A stretch of 46,454 bases of DNA from contig DATGLT010000152.1 of assembly GCA_035294005.1 (NCBI GenBank), positions 1 to 46,454 on the forward strand, given 5' to 3'. The stretch comes from JANXQE01 sp035294005. GTDB taxonomy: Bacteria > Verrucomicrobiota > Verrucomicrobiia > Limisphaerales > UBA8199. The first letter of the stretch is position 1, and every line of letters starts with the position of its first letter. The notes beneath the pieces were generated by a model, which did no database searches, was not told the DNA's origin, and saw only the letters and a list, made by a program, of their open reading frames with translations. The position numbers and the translations under genes were made by a program. Below are positions 23,475 to 32,721 of the stretch, in pieces.

Positions 23475-26400
23475 TCAGTTTCGGGTAACGGTCTCGTCGA
23501 GGTTGAGGATTAAGCTCGCCACATTGGCGTAGCCGGCCAGCTCCAGCGGATCCAGTTTGGGGTCCGTTTTTGACGCGCCGACCGAAAGAAGCGCTTTTGC
23601 GGCCGAGGGCTCCGCGCGGTAAAAGCCGAGTCGTTTATCCAGCAACGAACAAAGCGCTTTGCGTTCGGCCGAATTGGGCTTGCGCGCGGTGGCCAATTGA
23701 AACGCGAATTCAACCCGCTCGACCGGGGAACGGCCTCCTTCCAGCAAGATGCGTTCGGCCAGCTTGCGGGCCGCCTCGATCTGGATGGTGTCATTCATGG
23801 TTGCGAGGGCTTGCAACGGGGTGTTGGTTTTGGCACGCCGCGCCACACAAACCTCTCGCGCCGGAACGTCAAACGTGCTCAGGCACGGGTGCGGAACCGT
23901 TCGCTTCCAGAATGTATAAAGGCTGCGGCGATAAAGCTCTTTGCCGGTCGATTCGGTGTAGCTGGTGCCCGGGTAATCCGCGGCCACCACAATGCCTTTG
24001 TACAAATTGGTGGGTTGGTAGGGAAAAACCGAAGGCCCGCCAAGTTCGTCGCGCAACAAACCGCTTAGAAACAAGGCCTGGTCCCGCAACATTTCCCCCG
24101 TAAGCCGCTCGCGTGGGCCGCGGGCCAGGAGCCGGTTTTCCGGATCTCTTTCGTTCAACGGTTCCGTTGAACGGGAATCCTGCCGGAAGGTCGCTGAGGT
24201 GACCATCAGGCGCAGCAACCGTTTGACGTCCCAGCCGTTGTCCATGAAATCGACCGCCAGCCAATCCAACAGTTCGGGGTGCGACGGGGAGTCACCCTGG
24301 TACCCAAAGTTTTCGGAGGTCTTCACAATGCCGGTCCCGAAAATCGATTGCCACAACCGATTCACAACCACTCGGGCTGTCAGCGGATTGGCCCGATCGG
24401 TCAGCCACTGGGCCAACCCCAGGCGATTGGCCGGTGCATTTTTTGGCAACGGCAGAATAAACCCGGGCACTCCCGGCTCGACACGCTCGCGCGGAGCGTC
24501 GTATTGGCCCCGCCCCAGCAGGAACGTTGGGCGCGGCGGCCCGGCCAATTCGCGCATGACCATTGTGCTTGGAGCGTCGCTTTCAATCGCCAGGATCCTG
24601 GCCCGAATCGATTTAAACTCCGCGGCGACCGCCGCAAATGAGGGCTGGCTGGATTCCAGCCACGCGCTGCGCAGCAGGTCGTCTTGCTCGTGGCTCCGCT
24701 GGTCTGAACCAAGCCCCGCAGCAGCCCGCATGGCCAAATCCCCCGACCACTTCGCCACCGCGTCGAGACTTGCAGGATTGCCCGCAACCTGGATGCCGGC
24801 CAGCGCACCGACAAAGTTCGGGCTTTGCTTTTCATCGGATCCCCCGAAAACGGCGTGCCCGGAGACATTGATTTTCAAGGTGAGATCGTCGTGAATGACT
24901 TCCCGCAAGCTCTCTCGGCCGTCAATCAGAATGCGCAGGCCCTTGGCGGCGGTGCTGCCATCAGAAACCACGCACACATGCCGCCACTCGCCCAGCGGCA
25001 ACAATTCCTGGCTCAGCAGTTGGATCGAATAACCCGGCCAGCGATGGGCGAGACGCACGTCCAAAGCGCCCTGAGCAGTCACCCGGACTTGCAAACCCTC
25101 GCCGTATTGCTCGGCGGAAGGTGGCACACCGAAATTAGCGGTCGAAAAAATGGGCGCTTCGACGGCGGAATCACGGCGCACCCAGGCGCAAAACAGCCAG
25201 CCTTTGCTCATGTCGACGTTTGGCAGCTCTTCTGTGCGGAGCTGGGCATGGCCGTCAAAGAGCAATGCCGGGGCGTTTTGAACTCCATTGGTCAGCACCA
25301 CCGAGCCGGTGACCTGAAACGGCTTGCCACCCGCGGAATTGGTTACCCAGCCGGGGGAGCTTTCCTCAAGGAGCAGAGTCAAGGCGGTGTTGGTTCGGGC
25401 AAAAGGATTGGATTGCGGGGCGGCGTTGGTGAGGTCTTCAAACCGGACGTGGGCCCAATCCTGGGTCCGAAGCATTGCGTCCATTTTGGTTTGGGCGGAG
25501 CGCATTTCCGCGCGACAACGTTCGATGGCTTGTTGTTGCGAACGGGTTGGGGCGGCCATAATGGGCGCGGCATTGGCAAACCGCCCGTCTTCGCCGGTCT
25601 CGTCGACGTTATTGAAGAAGGCAAAGAACCGGTAAAAGTCCTTCTGAGAAATGGGATCGAATTTGTGGTCGTGGCAACGCGCGCATTCCATCGTCAGCCC
25701 GAGCCAGGCAATGGAGGTGGTTCGGACGCGATCGGCGACGTATTCGACGCGGTATTCCTCGTCGATGATTCCGCCCTCGGAGTTGATGCCGTGGTTGCGA
25801 TTGAACCCCGTGGCAATCCGTTGATCCAAAGTGGGCGCCGGCAAAAGGTCCCCGGCAAGCTGTTCTGTGATAAACCGGTCGTAAGGCAAATTACTGTTGA
25901 AGGCGTCGATGACCCAGTCGCGCCAACGCCACATGCTGCGGAGGACATCGTTATTGTACCCGTGGGTGTCGGCGTAACGCGCGAGGTCGAGCCAATCCGA
26001 AGCCATGCGTTCACCGAAATGAGGGCTGGCCAGCAGTTCATCAGCGGCCGCGGCTACCGGGTCGGATTTGGCAAGCCAGGTCCGAAGCTGTTCCCGGGTG
26101 GGAGGCAAGCCGGTGAGATCAAAGCTGAGCCTTCGAACCAAAACCGCCGGATCTGCCTGAGGCGTTGGGAAGAGTCCCTCCTGTTCCATCCGCGCGAGAA
26201 TGAAATTGTCGATTGGGTTCCTGGGCCAACGTTGGTGTTTGACGGCAGGCAAAGCCGGACGCGTCGGAGCGACAAACGACCAATGGTTCTGCCATTCGGC
26301 GCCGTTGCGGATCCATTGGGTGATAGCGGCGATGTCCTGCGGTCTGAGCTTTTTGCCGGTCCGCGCTGGTGGCATCACCTCATCGGGGTCTGCCGAGGTA

Positions 26401-26696
26401 ATGCGCTCCACAAGTTTGCTTTGCTTGGGGTCACCCGGAACGATCGCAACCTCCCCGTTGGGCAAAGCCTTTACCGCGTTCTCCCGCAGGTCCAACCGCA
26501 GCTTGGCCTTGCGCTTATTCTCGTCGGGGCCGTGACAGGGATAACAATTCTGCGCCAGGATCGGCCGGATATCGCGGTCAAACCCGGGTTGCGGAGCCTC
26601 AACCGCCCGGGAAGTTCCAGCCAAAACAAAGAATTCGGGCCCAACGACCAGCGCGACCAGGACGCTCCAATACTTCAGCCAAACCTTGCGATACAT
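23475..26696 (-). CDS. Planctomycete-type cytochrome c protein (PSCyt1-DUF1549-LamG-DUF1553)
   Basis: 1073 residues with an N-terminal signal peptide. Residues about 35-120 form a cytochrome c-like domain with heme motif CYPCH (51-55). The DUF1549 region (about 160-370) contains ASDWLDLARYADTHGY and a second heme-like motif CARCH near 337. A LamG/concanavalin-like insert (about 440-620) has FCAWVRRDS and LFDGHAQL features. The DUF1553 region fills the last third (NPLTARVVVNRLWQ, NFGYQGDSPSHPELLDWLA). It should be periplasmic or outer surface-associated and electron-carrying. It is first in a two-gene operon with the DUF1501 gene. The carbohydrate-binding-like insert suggests polysaccharide contact. 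Confidence 0.9.
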   Translation of the reverse strand: MYRKVWLKYWSVLVALVVGPEFFVLAGTSRAVEAPQPGFDRDIRPILAQNCYPCHGPDENKRKAKLRLDLRENAVKALPNGEVAIVPGDPKQSKLVERITSADPDEVMPPARTGKKLRPQDIAAITQWIRNGAEWQNHWSFVAPTRPALPAVKHQRWPRNPIDNFILARMEQEGLFPTPQADPAVLVRRLSFDLTGLPPTREQLRTWLAKSDPVAAAADELLASPHFGERMASDWLDLARYADTHGYNNDVLRSMWRWRDWVIDAFNSNLPYDRFITEQLAGDLLPAPTLDQRIATGFNRNHGINSEGGIIDEEYRVEYVADRVRTTSIAWLGLTMECARCHDHKFDPISQKDFYRFFAFFNNVDETGEDGRFANAAPIMAAPTRSQQQAIERCRAEMRSAQTKMDAMLRTQDWAHVRFEDLTNAAPQSNPFARTNTALTLLLEESSPGWVTNSAGGKPFQVTGSVVLTNGVQNAPALLFDGHAQLRTEELPNVDMSKGWLFCAWVRRDSAVEAPIFSTANFGVPPSAEQYGEGLQVRVTAQGALDVRLAHRWPGYSIQLLSQELLPLGEWRHVCVVSDGSTAAKGLRILIDGRESLREVIHDDLTLKINVSGHAVFGGSDEKQSPNFVGALAGIQVAGNPASLDAVAKWSGDLAMRAAAGLGSDQRSHEQDDLLRSAWLESSQPSFAAVAAEFKSIRARILAIESDAPSTMVMRELAGPPRPTFLLGRGQYDAPRERVEPGVPGFILPLPKNAPANRLGLAQWLTDRANPLTARVVVNRLWQSIFGTGIVKTSENFGYQGDSPSHPELLDWLAVDFMDNGWDVKRLLRLMVTSATFRQDSRSTEPLNERDPENRLLARGPRERLTGEMLRDQALFLSGLLRDELGGPSVFPYQPTNLYKGIVVAADYPGTSYTESTGKELYRRSLYTFWKRTVPHPCLSTFDVPAREVCVARRAKTNTPLQALATMNDTIQIEAARKLAERILLEGGRSPVERVEFAFQLATARKPNSAERKALCSLLDKRLGFYRAEPSAAKALLSVGASKTDPKLDPLELAGYANVASLILNLDETVTRN

Positions 26697-26955
26697 TTTT
26701 CTGGGGCCTAACCGTGTCCGGGCCAGTCATTTCTGCGGGGCGAGGCGTCCGCGGTCCGGAGCACGAATATCTCGCTCGCAGGAACGCCACATCATCGCCT
26801 GGCGTCAAGGTGCTGTTTCGCGTGGAAAGTCTTTCCTGCGCGTTCAGGACGTAAACCCGGGCCCAGTTGCTGATCTTATTCAGCGCATATATACTCCATG
26901 AGTAAATCCGGGGCCGCAAACAAAAAGATTATCCAATAACATCATCCTGAACGAT

Positions 26956-27552
26956 ATGGCACAGTTACCGAGGGCAGAGGATCACCGCAAACCAGAACAT
27001 CCAATCGAATCCATTTTTTACCGGCGCTGGTCGCCGCGTTCGATGAACGGCGAACCCCTCAGCGAGAGTGAGTTGATGTCGTTGTTCGAAGCCGCCCGGT
27101 GGGCGCCCTCAACCTATAACGAGCAGGAATGGCGCTTCCTTTATGCTCGGCGCGGCGCCCCCGAGTGGAACCTGTTTTTTGACCTGTTGGCCGAGGGAAA
27201 CAAGCCGTGGTGCAGCCGAGCGGGGATTTTATGTGTCGTTCTCGCGCACAAAGTGTTTTCAAAAAGCGGCAAGCCAAATCCGGTCCACGTATTCGATGCG
27301 GGTCTGGCTTTTGAGAACCTGGCATTGCAAGGCACTGCCATGGGCCTGGTGGTTCACGGCATGCAGGGGTTCGATTTTGAAAAAGCGCGCTCGGCACTGG
27401 CAGTGCCGCCGGATTATGCCGTAGTTGCAATGTTCGCCGCCGGTCATCCCGGCGACCCGGATCAATTGCCCCCGGATTACCAAAAGATAGAGCAACCCTC
27501 CGGCCGTAAACGCGTCCAGGAATTCATCCGCGAAGGCAAATTCGCTTTTTAG
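26956..27552 (+). CDS. Nitroreductase family protein
   Basis: 198 residues, single nitroreductase fold. FYRRWSPRSM carries the FMN-binding Arg-Ser cluster, FEAARWAPSTYNEQEWRF is the classical second FMN motif, and FDAGLAFENLALQGTAMGLV is the central helix. This variant, with Asn-Glu-Gln-Glu after APSTY, is common among uncharacterised nitroreductases. It differs strongly from the paralogue at 7699-8241. It stands alone before the UdgX gene (133-bp spacer). The substrate is unknown. Confidence 0.87.
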   Translation: MAQLPRAEDHRKPEHPIESIFYRRWSPRSMNGEPLSESELMSLFEAARWAPSTYNEQEWRFLYARRGAPEWNLFFDLLAEGNKPWCSRAGILCVVLAHKVFSKSGKPNPVHVFDAGLAFENLALQGTAMGLVVHGMQGFDFEKARSALAVPPDYAVVAMFAAGHPGDPDQLPPDYQKIEQPSGRKRVQEFIREGKFAF

Positions 27553-27685
27553 GGAGAAGCTCCGGGGGTGGAGGCGTTCCACACCCCGCCTTGGGCTAAC
27601 CGCGGCTGCCGCGAAGCTGAATCAGTGGGCAGACCGCCCCCGTTGTGCCGATTTTCCCGGCAAGCCAAGTTGAACCGGCAAACCA

Positions 27686-28363
27686 ATGAGAGCCGTGGTT
27701 GAAAACGAGCGGGAAGCCATTCGGGCCCGGAAAACCAGGGAGTCCGCGGCCCCGCTCATTCCAAAAAATCCGTCATTGCGATCTCTGGCGCGCGCGGCCA
27801 GCGCCTGCCGCGCCTGCCCGCTTTGGAAGCGCGGCACTCAAACCGTTTTCGGCCGCGGCAAGCCCGGAGCAAAGGTCGTGTTTGTCGGGGAGCAACCCGG
27901 GTTCGATGAAGATCTGACAGGCAAACCTTTTGTGGGTCCGGCGGGCAAAGTTTTGGACAAGGCCCTAGCCGCTGCGGGGATCGATCGAGACGAGGTCTAT
28001 CTGACCAATGTCGTCAAACATTTCAAATGGGAACCCAAGGGCAACCAACACATCCATAAGAAGCCAAACACGAGTGAAATAAGGGCCTGCTTTCCGTGGC
28101 TCGAAGCGGAGTTGGAAGTTCTCAGACCGGATGTGCTGGTGTGCCTGGGCGCCACCGCCGCACAAGCTTTGTTCGGAAAACAGTTCAAAGTAACGGCACA
28201 GCGGGGAGAGGTCCTTGAATCGCCGCTGGCCCGCAATGTGGTCGCAACGGTCCATCCCTCCTCGATCCTGCGCGCTCCAGACTCCGAAGCGCGACATGAA
28301 CAGATGCGCTTATTCGTCGAGGATCTGAAAAAAATCGCGCGGCTCATTCGCGCTTCCCCCTGA
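27686..28363 (+). CDS. UdgX-type uracil-DNA glycosylase (4Fe-4S)
   Basis: 225 residues. Family-4-like uracil-DNA glycosylase with FeS ligands Cys41 and Cys44 (CRACPLW), Cys135 and Cys153. Motif A is GEQPGFDEDLTGKPFVGPAG (68-87), including the FVGPAG uracil pocket, and motif B is HPSSILR (190-196). The UdgX-specific insertion that normally reads KRRIH is NQHIH here (120-124). The last His (H124) is the one that forms the covalent bond to the abasic sugar in the mycobacterial enzyme, as I recall, and it is retained, but the basic KRR is lost. It would excise uracil from DNA and may stay trapped on it. It stands alone; the first 28 residues look unstructured. Confidence 0.88.
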   Translation: MRAVVENEREAIRARKTRESAAPLIPKNPSLRSLARAASACRACPLWKRGTQTVFGRGKPGAKVVFVGEQPGFDEDLTGKPFVGPAGKVLDKALAAAGIDRDEVYLTNVVKHFKWEPKGNQHIHKKPNTSEIRACFPWLEAELEVLRPDVLVCLGATAAQALFGKQFKVTAQRGEVLESPLARNVVATVHPSSILRAPDSEARHEQMRLFVEDLKKIARLIRASP

Positions 28364-28406
28364 AGCAAGGAGCACAGCGGGACCGGAATAACGCACGGCC
28401 CTGTGG

Positions 28407-29951
28407 TCAGGCCGCTTTGTCATAGCGTTTCTGTTCCTGGTCCGGCCATGCTACTTGCTCCAGCGGACTTTCCGCCGGGCCGCCCAGCACTTCTCCCGTC
28501 GGTTTGAAACGGGAGCCGTGACAGGGACAATCCCAGGTCTTGTCTTCGGCGTTCCAGCGCACGATGCAACTCAGGTGCGTGCATACCGGCGAGAGCAACG
28601 TCACTTTGCCGTCGCTGCCACGATACGCCGCCACCTTTTGGCCCTGAAACTTCATGACCTTTCCTTCGCCCGTTTTCAGTTCGTCAGGCGAACCTTCCGG
28701 CGCCCCTTTGATTCGGTCACGGAGGTAATAATAGGGAAAATCAACGTTCTCAGTAACGTAACGCCATGTCCCTCCGTGGAATTTTTTGCGGCTTACATCA
28801 AAGAGTTCGAACCACGGGTTTTTGCGGCCCAGAAACCTGTCCCTGGCCATGACCGCGCTCAGTGTCCCCAGCGTAAAGCCATTCCCGCAGAAGCCCGTCG
28901 CAATGAATTGCCCGTCCGCGCTCTCACCAATGAACGGCAACCCATCGTTGGTTTCAACCACTTGTCCAAGCCACCGGTGCTGAACCTCCGCGTCGGGTAT
29001 GAACCGCTTCAATTCGGCTTCCAGCGCCCCAAACACCGGCCCTGCTTTCTGCCCCGTTTTCTCGTCTTTGCCTCCAAAAATGAGGTAATCGTGATTCGGG
29101 TAGCGGTCGACGCGCAGATAATAATAGGGGTCGGTTGTGTCCCAAAAGAGCGCCTCGGGCAAGCTGCCGGCGGGCAACCTGGCTCCCAGCACATAGCTCG
29201 TATAAAGCATGAGCTTGGTTTGAAACAGGGTCGCGCTGACCAGGCCCGTCTTGCCCATCAACGGCGTATGAGTGGCAATTATCACATAACGGCACCGCAC
29301 CTTGTACCGGCCTGCCCGGACCACCAACGGGTCGGCCTCGAACTCCGTCGCTTCGGTGTTTTCAAACAGGTAACTGCCGTCCCCGGGGATGGATTGGATC
29401 ATAGGCGCCAGGTATTTCAGCGGATGAAACTTGGCTTGTCCCTCGAACTTCACTCCTGGCCGATTCGCGTAGGGCACCTGTTCCAGGAACTCGGCACGGA
29501 ACCCCAGTTGTTGAGCCAACTCGGCGTCGCGTTGCAAGGATTTCCGGTCTTGTTCGCTTTGCTCATCCAACTTGCCGTGGAGATAACCGGGAACCCACTT
29601 GAGCCCGCAGTCGGCTCCCGTTTCGCTGTTAATACGGAATATCTCATCGATTGCGGCCACACCGGCTTCCCAGAAAGCGCGAGCGCCATCGCAACCCCAG
29701 TTTTTGACCAATTCGTGAAGGCGATTGTCAGTGACGTAAGTCAGGTGGGCGGTTGTCCGGCCGGTATCTCCCCCGGCGCAACTGTCCCGCTCCAAAAGGG
29801 CAACCTTTACACCTTCGCGCTTCAACAAGTAGGCCGCGGTAATCCCGGTTAGACCCGCGCCAACCACAACCACGTCTACTTCAAGGTCCTGGTTCAGTGA
29901 ACCGAATTTGGGGAGAGTCGCTGTGGTTCTCCAATAGGATTGGTGTTCCAT
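28407..29951 (-). CDS. FAD-dependent oxidoreductase with C-terminal Rieske domain
   Basis: 514 residues. Residues 1-about 380 are a DAO-type FAD domain: VVVVGAGLTGITAAYLL (dinucleotide fold) and LLERDSCAGGDTGRTTAHLT near the N-terminus, and a closing FAD motif GQFIATGFCGNGFTLG. The C-terminal domain is a Rieske [2Fe-2S] centre with ligands C457, H459, C475 and H478, plus C462 and C477, which would form the stabilising disulphide of high-potential Rieske proteins. No signal peptide is seen, so it is probably cytoplasmic. The family (DAO-Rieske, about 510 residues) is widespread and poorly characterised. It is convergent with the UdgX gene, 43 bp apart. Confidence 0.9.
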   Translation of the reverse strand: MEHQSYWRTTATLPKFGSLNQDLEVDVVVVGAGLTGITAAYLLKREGVKVALLERDSCAGGDTGRTTAHLTYVTDNRLHELVKNWGCDGARAFWEAGVAAIDEIFRINSETGADCGLKWVPGYLHGKLDEQSEQDRKSLQRDAELAQQLGFRAEFLEQVPYANRPGVKFEGQAKFHPLKYLAPMIQSIPGDGSYLFENTEATEFEADPLVVRAGRYKVRCRYVIIATHTPLMGKTGLVSATLFQTKLMLYTSYVLGARLPAGSLPEALFWDTTDPYYYLRVDRYPNHDYLIFGGKDEKTGQKAGPVFGALEAELKRFIPDAEVQHRWLGQVVETNDGLPFIGESADGQFIATGFCGNGFTLGTLSAVMARDRFLGRKNPWFELFDVSRKKFHGGTWRYVTENVDFPYYYLRDRIKGAPEGSPDELKTGEGKVMKFQGQKVAAYRGSDGKVTLLSPVCTHLSCIVRWNAEDKTWDCPCHGSRFKPTGEVLGGPAESPLEQVAWPDQEQKRYDKAA

Positions 29952-30117
29952 AAGCTTCCTTGACGCACAGTTATTCTACTCCGGATCGATTACCCCGCAA
30001 CGGGCCGAGTCTTAAAAGGAGCGGGGTATAACCCGCCAAGCAGCGGCTTGTGAACCGAATCATTTACTGGCATGTAGCTGTTGCGTGGCAGGAGCTTAGG
30101 CGATATTATCATGCGTC

Positions 30118-32655
30118 ATGCCACGGCCTCTCACTTTATTGGGCATTTCCCTTGGAGCTTTGACACTCATTTGCAGCTGCAACAAAAAAGAGCCGCAAAC
30201 AACTTCTCCTTCGACATCACCCGGGCCAACAGCCGCCTTCTTCAAAACGCCTTTCCAGGATGAATCCCAATTCATAGTCTGGAACATCGTCTCGGATTTG
30301 GCGCAGCAAATGTACTACGCCGCCCGCCAGCAAACCGCTGACTCCAATGAATTCCGCGTCACCGTCACGGAAAAAAAAGGTTCCCTCGACGATTCGCCGG
30401 AGTATTCAGTGCAGGTTCGGTTCGATTCCAAGCTGCCGGAGCTTTCGAGCGATTTGAGCGTCAACGGTCCCCTCTGGTCGCCCGGTGTGTATCGCGAGCT
30501 TGCGGCCAAGCTGGCACAAGCGGCCGGATTGAAACCCTCACAACAGCAAGCGAGCGCTGCCTCTTTGCTGCCAAAGCTGAGTGAGCTATCCGCGGAGCTC
30601 CTCGCCCGGGAAGATACCGCGGTGTCTGCTTTGCTCGAAAAGGATTATCGAAACGGTCAATCGCATGAAAAAGCGGCACTGTTGCTCGGCATATTTATGT
30701 TCCGGGAGCATTCGGGTCACTTTTTCGAGATACGCCAAACGCTGTGTCAAATGACGGTGCACCTGGCCATGGCGCATTTTCTTGAAGCGCCGGGGACACT
30801 TGGCATCAATGGCCAAATCGCCGAAGCGACTCTCCTGACGCTGGTGAACGCGGAAAAGGCCGCGGTCGAGAAACTCGACGCGATTACCTCCGATGATCCC
30901 GAAGCGGTCGCGCTGGCACGCGCATTGAGATGCCGCGCCACCGGCGATTATCGCCTCATAGACGCCCTGAAAGTAGCCAGTCGCATCGAGCGAGTGGAAT
31001 TCTTTTGCGCCAAAGCCGGTTTCGCCGATACCGCCCCAGCCTGGGGCCAGGTGACGCGAACCGAAAAACGGACCGTAGACTTCGTTCGAACAGCCACCCA
31101 GCAACGGTACTCGGTGCAGATGGGACACGAATTTTTGGAAACCGCCTTGCCTCTTGAGATGCAGGAAATCAATACGGTCTATGAAGTCACTCATAACCAA
31201 AAGCTGAAGCCCAAGGAAATGCCCGACGCGTTGAACGAATGGTCAACGGGAGGTTTCGCCCCGGACGCTTCAGGCAAAATTCATCCACAGGTCATTGGTT
31301 GGGGCCAATGGGCTGCCTTTTTACAGAGGCACTTGTGTCATGCGGTGCAGCAGAATTACTATTTCCTGGCCAAAATGTTGGGCGCGCCCGACGAGGCGAA
31401 ACAATTCGCCGGCCAGGCGGAGTCGCAACTTTCCGGCCTGAGGCTATACCCATTCGTGCGGAGGTTCACCTGCAGCACCGAGGCGGGCTATCACAAGGCG
31501 CTGGACGACGGGTTTCCTATGACCATCGCGACGCCTCACCTGGTGCCGGCCGATTGCTGGAGCTACCTGTGCAACGATGTCGATTTTGCTCCCCCTTACA
31601 TGCCCATTCCAAACCCGCACCTCAATCAGTGGTACCGCCATGTGCCGCCTCCCGGGACCGCTTATGATTTGAACCCCAGGTTGCATATTGCCGCCCTACA
31701 CAGCGACCCCGATGCCCTTTCCCGGATGGAGAAACTCCATCAACTTGCGCCATACGACCCCCGAATTGATTCCTTCATTTGGAAAGTAAAATACCAGGAA
31801 ACGCCCACTCACGACCAGGTCATGGATTTGTACAGCCCCGTTCTGCCGTACTCGGTTCTGGCCATGCGCAGGCTCGCCGATACTGTGAAGAACCGGCCTG
31901 AAGATTATGAAAAGCTGATGATCCCGGCCGCAAAGCTTGACCCGGCCTGTTACTACGATCTCGGGAATTACTTTATTGAACAAAACAACGAGCAAAAGGC
32001 CGCCAGCTATTTCGACCTGGGTTGCGAGGCCGACCCGGACGCGGTGCGCGCCTCAAACTACGCCGTATGGCGGGTCCGCCACCTTTTGCACACTGGCGAA
32101 ATTGAAAAGGCCCGCGCTGTGGCTGATGAAGCGGGAGATGTTTACTCGTATGTGGGCCTGGAGGCCAAAGCGGTCTTCATGGAAGACACAACCAACTATC
32201 AGGGAGCCTTCGAATGGTACTCCAAGATTGATGAACGCTACAATGCGGGGCTGCCACTGGTGGGTTTCTGTCTCAGGTATGAAGGAGTAACGGGCGATCA
32301 CAAATACAGGCCTGAAGTTGAAAAGCGGCTCAGGGCGTTGTTCCCAAAAGGTGTTGAAAAAGTCACGTTGAGCAATTTCCACATTGCGCCGCCGGATGGG
32401 GTTCTAATCACACAGGAAAATGACGCGCTGCGGGCCGCCGGATTGAAAAAGGGAGATGTCATTGTCGCAGTCAACGGGATCCGTGTTCACAGCATGCTGC
32501 AGTATATGTATGGCCGCGACTTGAACCAAACTCCGGAACTGGATCTGATCGTCTGGCAGGGTGAGGATTACCATGAATTCAAACCAAGCGTTCCGAATCA
32601 CAAATTCGGAGTTCCCTTTGATGACTACGTAAGACGCAGAAAAGGTCAACGTTGA
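30118..32655 (+). CDS. Large lipoprotein with TPR-like and C-terminal PDZ regions
   Basis: 845 residues. The start opens a lipoprotein signal (LLGISLGALTLICSC, lipidated Cys21), followed by a Ser/Thr/Pro-rich tether. Residues about 45-560 show no domain I recognise. Residues about 600-720 contain TPR-like helix pairs, including YYDLGNYFIEQNNEQKAASYF and HLLHTGEIEKARAVADEAG. Residues about 754-835 form a PDZ domain with DALRAAGLKKGDVIVAVNGI. No protease motif such as a Ser/His/Asp set is visible, so it is probably a scaffold rather than an enzyme. An ATG 7 bases upstream is in another frame. The AGGAG at 30089-30093 is too distant to be a firm ribosome site. No operon partner is visible. Confidence 0.7.
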   Translation: MPRPLTLLGISLGALTLICSCNKKEPQTTSPSTSPGPTAAFFKTPFQDESQFIVWNIVSDLAQQMYYAARQQTADSNEFRVTVTEKKGSLDDSPEYSVQVRFDSKLPELSSDLSVNGPLWSPGVYRELAAKLAQAAGLKPSQQQASAASLLPKLSELSAELLAREDTAVSALLEKDYRNGQSHEKAALLLGIFMFREHSGHFFEIRQTLCQMTVHLAMAHFLEAPGTLGINGQIAEATLLTLVNAEKAAVEKLDAITSDDPEAVALARALRCRATGDYRLIDALKVASRIERVEFFCAKAGFADTAPAWGQVTRTEKRTVDFVRTATQQRYSVQMGHEFLETALPLEMQEINTVYEVTHNQKLKPKEMPDALNEWSTGGFAPDASGKIHPQVIGWGQWAAFLQRHLCHAVQQNYYFLAKMLGAPDEAKQFAGQAESQLSGLRLYPFVRRFTCSTEAGYHKALDDGFPMTIATPHLVPADCWSYLCNDVDFAPPYMPIPNPHLNQWYRHVPPPGTAYDLNPRLHIAALHSDPDALSRMEKLHQLAPYDPRIDSFIWKVKYQETPTHDQVMDLYSPVLPYSVLAMRRLADTVKNRPEDYEKLMIPAAKLDPACYYDLGNYFIEQNNEQKAASYFDLGCEADPDAVRASNYAVWRVRHLLHTGEIEKARAVADEAGDVYSYVGLEAKAVFMEDTTNYQGAFEWYSKIDERYNAGLPLVGFCLRYEGVTGDHKYRPEVEKRLRALFPKGVEKVTLSNFHIAPPDGVLITQENDALRAAGLKKGDVIVAVNGIRVHSMLQYMYGRDLNQTPELDLIVWQGEDYHEFKPSVPNHKFGVPFDDYVRRRKGQR

Positions 32656-32721
32656 CGGCAGACCGGCGCCAATCGGCGGTTGCGCGTGTCCGATTCTGAC
32701 GGTTCTTCGGGGCCCTTGTTC

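Noticed and set aside
24825..26711. Long plus-strand open frame of about 628 codons opposite the cytochrome-type gene
   Set aside because: It is antisense to a gene with clear heme motifs and family signatures; its translation has no domain pattern. GC-rich codon use often opens the opposite strand.
28455..29852. Plus-strand open frame of about 465 codons opposite the FAD-Rieske gene
   Set aside because: The minus-strand gene has exact FAD and Rieske motifs; the antisense frame shows none.
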